From Acanthosepion esculentum (lineage: Eukaryota > Mollusca > Cephalopoda > Sepiida > Sepiidae), in assembly GCA_964036315.1 (NCBI GenBank), contig CAXIWW010000817.1, positions 7,785,501 through 7,849,500 of the forward strand: DNA of 64,000 nt, written 5' to 3'. The translations under genes were made by a program, and so were the position numbers. The notes beneath the pieces are model-generated. The model saw only the letters and a list, made by a program, of their open reading frames with translations, searched no databases and was not told the origin of the DNA. Below, piece after piece: positions 12,441 to 22,474 of the stretch. The number at the start of each line of letters is the position of its first letter. Positions within the stretch are counted from its first letter, which is position 1.

Positions 12441-12960
12441 TGAAAATTTCCGCAAATGAGCTAACAAGAGTCCCCATACCGTTGAATTTCGATTCGACTC
12501 TATTCAACGTGTCGAAAAACTTTTGTAATTATGGATAAGGCAAGAAATTCCCGACAATTGGACACCAATATTTTGTGGATTCTATAAAAAGGAAAAATTA
12601 CAAATGCATTCTTATTGTGCACACTGGAATTCGGACGCTGTAAATTGTCAGACGACATACCGCGCACATGGTGAAAGCTGTCCTTTTTACTATCTGACCA
12701 AATGAAAAATCCATGTAAACATAGACAAATCAAATAATTGCACACAATTTGATACGCATTTTGAAAATATTTCTTTTACTGGAAAAAGTTATAAACAAGT
12801 GAAATATGACTGATTTCCCAGTTTAGGGCCGCATGACAATTTCCGCAAATGAGCTAACACAAGTCCACATACCGTTGAATTTCGAATCGACTCTAATCAA
12901 GGTGTCGAAAAAACTTTTGTAATTATGGATAAGGTAAGAAATTCCCGACAATTGGACATC
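12441..12960 (+). repeat. Element D, copy 1 (about 393-bp period, 1.3 units)
   Basis: This AT-rich segment is unlike A, B or C. CAAATGAGCTAACA and GTGTCGAAAAA occur twice in it, the latter at 12509 and 12902, giving a 393-bp period. The segment is thus a truncated head-to-tail dimer. Its right end, GACAATTGGACATC, joins directly to family C at CAACAGATCAG, with CCAA-like microhomology to the uninterrupted D sequence GGACACCAATATTTTG. A minus-strand frame of 81 codons (12500-12745) is also open in the other two copies, but the differences mostly change residues, so I do not call a gene. No terminal repeats or target-site duplication were found. It may be a relict of another satellite or of a mobile element. 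Confidence 0.85.
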
Positions 12961-15900
12961 AACAGATCAGAGGCCATGCTGCTGGAGGTAGTTCATCTAT
13001 TTACATTAGACGCTCAAATATGTACAGAAACCAACAGATCAGAATCATGGCTGCTGGACGTACAGTATAATATTACACAAGACCTGAAGCTTACAGGTCA
13101 AAGGCCATGCTGCTGGACGTAGTTAATCTTTTTACATTGGAAGCTCAAAGATGTACCAGAAACAAACAGATCTGAATCATGGCTGCTGGACGTAGTGTAT
13201 CACCTTACATAAGACGCTCAAATATGGACCGGGAGCCAACAGGTCAGAGGCCATGCTGCTGGGCGTAGTCTAATATCTTACATTAGACGCTCAAATATGG
13301 ACCGGAAACCAACAGATCAGAGGCCATGCTGCTGGTCGTAGTATATCTATTTATATTAAACGCTCAAATAATGACGGGAAACCAACAGATCAGAATCACG
13401 TCTTCTCTACGTAGTATATCATCTTACACAAGACGCTCAAATATGACCCGAAGCCAACAGGTCAGAGGCCATGCTGCTGCATGTATTATAAAATCTTACA
13501 TTAGATGCTCAAATATCGAACGGAAACCAACAGATCAGAGGCCATGCTGCTGGACGTAGTTCATCTTTTTACATTAGACGCTCAAATATGCACCGGAAAC
13601 CAACAGATCAGAATCATGGCTGCTGGAAGTAGTGTATCATCTTACACAAGACGCTCAAATATGGACCGGAAGCCAACAGGTCAGAGGCCATGCTGCTGGC
13701 CATAATCTAAAATCTTACATTAGACGCTCAAATATGGACCGTAAACCAACAGATCAGAGGCCATGCTGCTGGACGTAGTTTACATTTCTACATTAGACGC
13801 TCAAATATGCACCAGAAAGCAAGAGATCAGAAACAGGGCTGCTAGACGTAGTGTATCATCTTACACAAGACGCTCAAATATGGACCGGAAGCCAACAGGT
13901 CAGAGTTCATGCTGCTGGTCGTTGTCTAAAATCTTACATTAGACGCACAAATATGGACCGGAAACCAACAGATCAGAGGCTATGCTGCAGGACGTAGTAT
14001 ATCTTTTTACATTAGGCGCTCAAATATGCACCAGAAACCAACAGATCAGAATCATGGCTGCTGGGCGTAGTTTATCATCTTACACAAGACGCTCAAATAT
14101 GGACAGGAAGCTAACAGGTCAGAGGCCATGCTGCTGGACGTAGTCTAAAATCTTACATTAGACGCTCAAATAAGGACCGGAAACCAACAGATCAGAGGCC
14201 ATGGTGCTGGACGTAGTTTATCTTTTTACATTAGACGCTCAAATATGCATCAGAAACCAAGATATCAGAATCATGGCTGCTGGCGTAGTGTATCACCTTA
14301 CACAAGACGCTCAAATATGGACCGGGAGCCAACAGGTCCGAGGCGATGCTGCTGGACGTAGTCTAAAATCTTACATTAGACGCTGAAATATGGACCGGAA
14401 ACCAACAGATCAGAGGCCATGCTGCTGGACGTAGTTTATCTTTTTACATTAGACGCTCAAATATGCACCAGAAACCAAGAGATCAGAAACAGGGCTGCTG
14501 GACGTAGTTTATCATCTTACACAAGACGCTCAAATATGGACCGGAAGCCAACAGGTCAGATGCCATCCTGCTGGACGTTTTCTAAAATCTTACATTAGAC
14601 GCTCAAATATCGACGGGAAACCAACAGATCAGAGGCCATGCTGCTTGACGTAGTTTATCTATTTACATTAGACGCTCAAATATGTACAGAAACCAACAGA
14701 TCAGAAACATGTCTGCTGGACGTAGTGAATCATCTTACACAAGACGCTCAAATATGGACCGGAAGCCAACAGATCAGAGGCCATGCTGCTGCATGTAGTC
14801 TAAAATCTTGCATTAGACGCTCAAATATGGTCCGGAAACCAACAGATCAGAGGCCATGATGCTGGACGTAGTTAATCTTTTTACATTAGACGCTCAAATA
14901 TGCACCAGAAACCAACAGATCAGAATCATGGCTGCTGGACGTAGTGTATCATCTTACACAAGACGCTCAAATATGGACCGGAAGCCAACAGGTCAGAGGC
15001 CATGCTGCTGCATGTAATCTAAAATCTTACATAAGATGCACATATATGTACCGGAAACCAACAGATCAGAGGCCAGGCTGCTGGACGTAGTTTATCTTTT
15101 TACATTAGACGCTCAAATATGCACCAGAAACCAACAGATCAGAATCATGGCTGCTGGGCGTAGTGTATAATCTTACACAAGACTCTCAAAAATGCATCAG
15201 AAACCAAGAGATCAGAAACAGGCCTGCTGGACGTAGTGTATCATCTTACACAGGCCGCTCAAATATGGACCGGAAGCCAACAGGTCAGAGGCCATGCTGC
15301 TTGGCGTAGTATATCTTTTTACATTAGAATCTCAAATATGTACCAGAAACCAAGATATCAGAATCATGACTGCTGGACGTAGTGTATCACCTTACACAAG
15401 ACGCTCAAATATGGACCGGAAGCCAACAGGTCAGAGGACATGCTGCTGGACGTATTCTAAAATCTTACATTAGACGCACAAATATGAACCGGAAACGAAC
15501 AGATCAGAGGCCATGCTGCTGGACGTAGTTTATCTTTTTACATCAGACGCTCAAATATGCACCAGACACCAACAGATCAGAAACACGGCTGCTGGACGTA
15601 GTGTGTCATCTTACACAAAACGATCAAATATGGACCGGAAGCCAACAGGTCAGATTCCATGCTGCTTGACGTATTCTAAAATCTTACATTAGACGCTCAA
15701 ATATGGACGGGAAACCAACAGATCAGAGACCATGCTGCTGGACGTAGTTTATCTATTTACATTAGACGCTCAAATATGTACAGAAACCAACAGATCAGAA
15801 TGATGTCTGCTGGACGTAGTGTATCATCTTACACAAGACGTTCAAATATGGACCGAAAGCCAACAGATCAGAGGCCATGCTGCTGCATGTAATCTAAAAT

Positions 15901-17582
15901 CTTACATTAGACGCTCAAATATCGTCCGGAAACCAACAGATCAGAGGCCATGATGCTGGACGTAGTTTATCTTTTTACATTAGAAGCTCAAATATGTACA
16001 GAAACCAACAGTTCAGAATCATGTCTGCTGGACGTAGTGTATCATCTTACACAAGACGCTCAAATATGAACTGGAAGCCAACAGGTCAGAGGTCATGCTG
16101 CTGGGGGTAGTCTAAAATCTTACATTAGGCGCTCAAATATGGACGGGAAACCAACAGGTCAGAGGCCATGCTCCTGGACGTAGTTTATCTTTTTACATTA
16201 GAAGCTCAAATATATACCAGAAACCAACAGATCAGAATCATGGCTGCTGGACGTAGTGTATCAAATTACACAAGACGCTCAAATATGGACCGGAAGCCAA
16301 CAGGTCAGAGACCATCATGCTGGACGGAGTCTAAAATCTTACATTAGACGCTCAAATATGGACCAGAGACCAACAGATCATAGGCTGTGCTGATGGTCGT
16401 AGTTTATCTTTTTACATTAGACGCTCAAAATATGGACCGGAAACCAACAGATCAGAGACGATGGGCTGGTCGTAGTTTATATTTTTACATTAGACGCTCA
16501 AATATGCACCAGAAACCAAGAGATCAGCATAATGGCTGCTGGATGTAGTGTATAATCTTACACAAGACGCTCAAATATGGACCGGACGCCAACAGGTCAG
16601 AGGCCATGGTGCTTGACGTAGTCTAAAATCTTATATTAGACGCTCAAATATGGACCGGAAAGCAACAGGTCAGAGGCCATGCTGCTGGCGTAGTTTATCT
16701 TTTTACATTAGACGCTCAAATATGCACCAGAAACCAAGAGATCAGAAACAGGGATGCTAGACGTAGTGTATCATCTTACACAAGACGCTCAAATGTGGAC
16801 CCGAAACCAACAGATCAGAGGCCATGCTGCTGGACGTAGTTTATATTTTTATATTAGACGCTCAAATATGCACCAGAAACCAACAGATCAGAATCATGGC
16901 TGCCGGACGTAGTGTTTCATCTTACACAAGACGCTCAAATATGGAACGGAAACCAACAGATCAGAGGCCATGCTACAGGACGTAGTTTATATTTTTACAT
17001 TAGAAGCCCAAATATGTGCAAGAAACCAACAGATCAGAATCATGGCTGCTGGACGTAGTGTATCATCTTACACAAGACGCTCAAATATGGACCGGAAGCC
17101 AACAGATCAGAGGCAATGCTGCTGCATATAGTCTAAAATCTTACATTAGACGCTTAAATATTGACCGGAAACCAACAGGTCAGAGGCCATGCTGCTGGTG
17201 GTAGTCTAAAAACTTACATTAGGCGCTCAAATATGGACGGGAAACCAACAGGTCAGAGGCCATGCTGCTGGTGGTAATTTATCTTTTTACATTCGAAGCT
17301 CAAATATGTACCAGAAACAAACAGATCAGAATCATGGCTGCTGGACGTAGTGTATCAACTTACACAAGACGCTCAAATATCGACCGGAAGCCAACAGGTC
17401 AGAGATTATGCTGCTGGAAGGAGTCTAAAATCTTACATAACACGCACAAATAAGGACCGGAAACCAACAGATCAGAGGCTATGCTGCGGGACGTCATGTA
17501 ATATCTTACATTAGAGGCTCAAATATGCACCAGAAACCAAGAGATCAGAAACAGAGCTGCTGGACGTAATGTGTCATCTTAC
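12961..17582 (+). repeat. Satellite family C array, block 1 (73-bp monomer, 219-bp unit)
   Basis: About 63 monomers of 73 bp follow one another. Three classes alternate: type 1 (GAAACCAACAGATCAGAGGC, ending TTTATCTTTTTACATTA), type 2 (GCACCAGAAACCAACAG with AATCATGGCTGCTGG, ending TATCATCTTACACAA) and type 3 (GGAAGCCAACAGGTCAGAGG, ending CTAAAATCTTACATTA). Together they form a 219-bp higher-order unit. A variant type 2 with AAGAGATCAGAAACAGGGC is interspersed. Unusual blocks recur at about 1,094 bp (for example CGACGGGAAACC at 14611 and GGACGGGAAACC at 15705), close to fifteen monomers. The array folds back on itself at 17582. Short open frames here reflect monomer composition only. Confidence 0.95.
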
Positions 17583-18158
17583 GGTCCATATTTGTGCGTC
17601 TAATGTAAGATTTTAGACTACGTCCAGCAGCATTGCCTCTGACCTGTTGGCTTCCGGTCCATATTTGAGCGTCTTGTGTAAGATGATACACTACGTCCAG
17701 CAGCCATGATTCTGATCTGTTGGTTTCTGGTGCATATTTGAGCGTCTAATGTAAAAAGATAAACTACGTCAAACAGCATGGCTTCTGATCTGTTGGTTTC
17801 CGGTCCATATTTGAGCGTCTAATGTAAGATTTTAGACTACGTCCAGCAGCCTGGCCTCCCACCTGTTGGGTTCCGGTCCATATTTGAGCGTCTTGTGTAA
17901 CATGATACACTACGTCCAGCAGCCCTGTTTCTGATCTCTTGCTTTCTTGTGCATATTTGAGCGGCTAATGTAAAAAGATAAACTACGTCCAGCAACATGG
18001 CCTCTGATCTGTTGGTTTCGGGTCCATATTTGAGTGTCTAATGTAAGATATTAGGCTACGTCTAGCAGCATGGCCTCCCACCTGTTGGCTTCCGGTCCAT
18101 ATTTGAGCGTCTTGTGTAAGATGATACATTACGTCCAGCAGCCTTGATTCGGATCTCT
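17583..18158 (-). repeat. Satellite family C array, inverted segment
   Basis: The sequence changes at GTCATCTTAC|GGTCCATATT from plus-orientation C monomers to their reverse complement. About eight inverted monomers follow and keep the type 1/2/3 alternation. The first inverted monomer is not the exact mirror of the last plus monomer, so the fold is an imperfect head-to-head junction with about 22 bp between complementary motifs (CATCTTAC and GTAAGATT). The segment ends at GGATCTCTTT, where inverted D begins. It is far shorter than its plus-strand partner array (0.58 kb against 4.6 kb). Confidence 0.93.
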
Positions 18159-18611
18159 TTGTCTATGTATACAGGGATTTTTCATTTGGTCAGATAGTAA
18201 CAAGTACATCTTTCACCAGGTGCGCGGTATGTCGTCTGACAATTTACAGCGTCCGAATTCCAGTGTGCACAATAAGACTGCAATTCTAATTTTGCCTTTT
18301 TATAGAATCCACAAAATATTGGTGTCCAATTTTCGGGAATATCTTGTCTTATTCATAATTACAAATGTTTTTTCGACACCTTGATTAGAGTCGAGTTGAA
18401 ATTCAAAGGTATGGGGAATTGTGTTAGCTCATTTGCGGAAATTGTCATGCGGCCCTAAACTGGGAAATCTGTCATATTTCACTTGTTTATAACTTTTTCC
18501 AGTAAAAGAAATATTTTTACTATCTGAGCAAATGAAAAATCCCTGTAAATATAGACAAATCAAATAATTGCACACAATTTGATCTACATAAATTGACCAA
18601 ATGAAAAATCC
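18159..18611 (-). repeat. Element D, copy 2, inverted with an internal fold-back
   Basis: Reverse-complement D runs from GTCTATGTATACAGGG at 18161 to AGAAATATTTTT at about 18514, including the GTCGTCTGACAATTTACAG and TTTTTCGACACC regions. It then flips to plus orientation (ACTATCTGAGCAAATG) until GATC at about 18583. A further D scrap, TGACCAAATGAAAAATCC, at 18594-18611 abuts the first inverted B monomer. The stretches at about 18159-18200 and 18516-18556 are inverted copies of one another with about three mismatches in 41 bases. This copy joins C at a different D position from the other two copies, so the C-D junction here arose separately or was rearranged. Confidence 0.85.
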
Positions 18612-21600
18612 CTTACAAGCAATCTCAGGCTGCTACAAAACGGCATTTCCTGGCTCTTTTGTGAAAACTGCCTTACAAGCAATCTCAGGCTGATACAAGC
18701 CCACACCTGCTGGCTCTTCTGTGAAAACTGCGCAAAATCAATCTCAGGCTGCTACAATCCGAATACGCCTGGCTCTTTTGTGACACCTGCCTTACAAGCA
18801 ATCTCAGGCTGCTACGATCCCATTTCTCCTGGCTTTTTGTGGAAAGTGCCTTACACGCAAACATAGGATTCTACGAGCCGGTTCTCCTGGGAGATTTGTG
18901 AAAATTGCCTTACAAGCAATCTCATTCTTCTACAAGCCTACACCTGCTGGCACTTTTAAGACAACTGCATTACAAGCAATCTCAGGCTGCTAAAAAATCG
19001 ATCTCCTGGCTCTTTCGTGACAACTGCCTTACAAGCAACGTCAGGCTGCAGCAAGCCCAATGTTCCTGTCTTTTTTGCCAATTGCCTTACAAAATAATCC
19101 CAGGCTGCTACGAGGCGATTTCTCAAGGCTCTTTTGTGGCGACTGCATTACAAGCAACCTCAGGCTGCTACAAGACGAATTCTACTGGCTCTTTTGTGAC
19201 AACTGCCTTACAAGCAATGTCAGGCTGCTCCGAGCCGACTTCTCTTGGCTCTCTTGTGTAAACTGCCTTACAAGCAATCTCAGGCTTCTACAAGCCGAAT
19301 ACGCCTGGCTCTTTTGTAGCAACTGCCTTACATGCAATCACAGCAGCAAGCCCAATTCTCTTGGATTTTTGTGCCATGTCAGGCTGCAGCAACCCCAACT
19401 CTTTCGGCTTTTTGTGCCAATTGGCTTACAAGCAATCCCAGGCACCAACGAGCCGATTTCTCCTGGCTCTTTTGTGGCAACTGTATTACAAGCAAACTCA
19501 GGCTGCTACAAATCGACATCTACTGTCTCTTTTGTGCGAACTGTCTTACAAGCCATATCAGGCTGCCGCTAGGCCAATTACTTTTTGTGCCAATTGCCTT
19601 AAAAAAGCAATCCCAGGCGGCTACGTGACGATTTCTCCTGGCTGTTTTGTGGTAACTGCCTTACAAGCAATCTCAAGCTGCTAAAAGCCGAATTATCCTG
19701 GCTCTATTGTGACAACTGCCTGAAAAGCAATCTCAGGCTGCTACAAGCCGAATTCTCCTGGCTCTCTTGAGACAACTGCCTTACAAGCAAAATCAGGATG
19801 CTACGAGCCGACTTCTCATGCCTCTTTTGTGAAAACTGCCTTACAATCAATCTCAGGCTGCTACAAACCCACATCTCCTGTCTCTTTTGTGAAACTGCCT
19901 TGCAAGCAATCTCAGGCCGCTACAAATCGACATCTACTGTCTCTTTTGTGCGAACTGTCTCACAAGCAATATCAGGCTGCCGCTAGGCCAATTACTTTTT
20001 GTGCCAATTGCCTTAAAAAAGCAATCCCACGCGGCTACATGACGATTTCTCCTGGCTGTTTTGTGGTAACAGCCTTACAAGCAATCTCAAGCTGCTACAA
20101 GCCGAATTATCCTGGCTCTATTGTGACAACTGCCTGAAAAGCAATCTCAGGCTGCAGCAATCCCACTTCTCCAGGCTGTTTGAGGTAACTGCCTTACAAG
20201 CAATCTCAGGCTGCTACAAACCGAATTCTCCTGGCTCTTTTATGACAACTGCCATACAAGCAATGTCAGGCTGCTCCGAGACGACTTCTCTTGGCTCTCT
20301 TGTGAAAACTGCCTTACAAGCAATCTCAGGCTTCTACAAGCCGAATACGCCTGGCTCTTTTGTAGCAACTGCCTTACATGCAATCACAGCAGCAAGCCCA
20401 ATTCTCTTTGATTTTTGTGCCAATTTCATTACAAGCAATTCCACGCAGCTACGAGCCCGTTTCCCATGGCTTTTTGTGAAAATTGCTTTACACGCAATCT
20501 CAGGCTTCTACAAACTTACACCTGCTGACTCTTTTTTGACAACTCCCTAACAAGCAATCTCCCGCTGCTATCGGCCGACTTCTCCGGGCTATTTGTGAAA
20601 ACTGTCTTACAAAGGATCTCAGGCTGCTACAAGCCGATTTCTCCTGCCTCTTTTGCAGCAACTGCCTTACAAGCAATCTCAGTCTGCAACAACCCGGATT
20701 CTCCTGGCTCTTTTGTGAAAACTGCCTTACAAGCAATGTCAGACTGCTACGAGCCGACTTCTCTTGGCTATTTTGTGAAAACTGCCTTTCAAGCAATCTC
20801 AGGCTGCTACAAACCCACATCTCTTGTATCTTTTGTGAAAACTGCCTTACAAGCAATCTCAGCCTGCTACAAGCCGAATTGGCCGCTACAAATCGACATA
20901 TACTGGCTCTTTTGTTACAACTGCCTTACAACCTATCCCAGGCTGCTACGAACCGATTTCTCCTGGATCATTTGTGGCATCTGCCTTACAAGCATTCTCA
21001 GGCTGCAGCAATATGAATTCTCCTGGCTTTTTGTGCGAATTGCCTTACAAGCAATCCCAAGCGGCTACGAGCGGATTTCTCCTGGCGCTTTTGTGGCAAC
21101 TGCCTTACAAGAAATCTCAGGCTGCTAATAGCCGAATTCTCCTGGCGCTTTTATGACAACTGCCTTACAATAAATATCAGGCTGCTACGAGCCGACTTCT
21201 CTTGGCTCTTTTGTGAAAACTGCCTTGCAAGTAATCTCCGGCTGCTACAAGCCGAATTCTCCTGGCGCTTTTGTGACAACTGCCTTACAAGCAATGTCAG
21301 GCAGCTACAAGCCGACTTCACTTGTCTCTTTTGTGAAAACTGCCTTACAAGTAATATCAGGCCGCTACAAATCGACATCTCCTGTCTCTTTTGTGACAAC
21401 TGCTTTACAAGCAATCTCAGTCTTCCGCCAGGACAGTTCTCCTGACTTTTTGTGCCAATTGCTTTTAAAAGAAATCCCAGGCGGCTACGTGCCGATTTCT
21501 CCTGGCTCTTTTGTGGTAATAGCCTTACAAGCAATCTCAGGCTGCTACAAGCCGAATACGCCTGGCTCTTTTGTGAAACAGTTTGCAAGCAACCTCAGGC

Positions 21601-22474
21601 CACTACAAATAGACATCTCCTGTCTCTTTTGTGACAACTGATTTACAAGCAATCTCAGACTGCCGCCAGCACTGTTCTCCTGACTTTTTGTGCCAATTGC
21701 CTTAAAAGCAATCCCAGGCGGCTACTTGCCGATATCTCCTGGCTCTTTTGTGGTAACTGCCTTACAAGCAATCTCAGGCTGCTTCAAGCCAAATTCTCCT
21801 GGTTCTATTGTGATAACTGCCTTAAAAGCAATCTCAGTCTACAGCAAGCCGAATTCTCCTGGCTCTTTTGTGCAAATTGCCTTACAAGTTTTGTGGCAAC
21901 TGCCTTACATGCAATCTCAGGCGTCTACGAGCCTACTTATCATGTCTCTTTTGTGAAAACTGCTTTAAATGCAATCACAGGCTGCTACAAAACGACATCT
22001 CCTGTCTCTTTTTTTAAAAACTGCCTTACAAGCAATCTCAGACTGCTACAAGCCGAATACGCCTGGCTCTATTGTGAAACTGCCTTACAAGCAATCTCAG
22101 ATCGCTACAAATCGACATATCCTGGCTCTTTTGTGTCAACTGCCTTACAAGCAATCTCAAGCTGTCGCTAGTACAATTCTCCTGACTTAATGTGCCAATT
22201 GCCTTAAAAGCAATCCCAGGCGGCTACGAACCGATTTCTCCTGGCTCATTTGTGGCAACTGCCTTACAAGAAATCTCAGGCTACTACAAGCCGAATTCTC
22301 CTGGCTCTTTTGTGCCAATTGCCTTACAAGCAATCCCAGGCATCTACGAGCCGACTTCTCTTGTCTCTTTTGTGAAAACGGCCTTAAAAGCAATCTCAGG
22401 CTACTACAAAACGACATCACCTGTCTCTTTTGTTTTAAAACAGACTTACAATCAATCTCAGGTTTTCCGCTAGT
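18611..22474 (-). repeat. Satellite family B array, inverted block
   Basis: The block has 60-bp monomers in reverse complement (CCTTACAAGCAATCTCAGGC, then GCTACAAGCCGAATTCTCC). Variant order matches two plus-orientation regions. About 18.6-21 kb mirrors about 39.2-41.8 kb, with shared marks such as AAACATAGGATTCTACGAGC, GCGCAAAATCAATCTCAGGC and AACTCCCTAACAAGCAATC. The part from 18.9 to 20.0 kb mirrors about 11.4-12.4 kb. An internal repeat at about 19504 and 19921 reuses CGACATCTACTGTCTCTTTT. Translation in the open plus-strand frame gives a 20-residue periodicity, but stops and frame changes break it every 60-180 residues. Confidence 0.94.

Noticed and set aside
12441..12960. Element D as a transposon or MITE
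   Set aside because: I found no terminal inverted repeats, target-site duplications or transposase. Its period of about 393 bp and its truncated-dimer structure fit a satellite relict better, though an old mobile fragment is not excluded.
12961..13705. Short plus-strand frames in family C as small genes
   Set aside because: They are 60-118 codons, follow the 73-bp monomer phase, recur throughout the array with stops at monomer-defined positions, and show no conserved start context.
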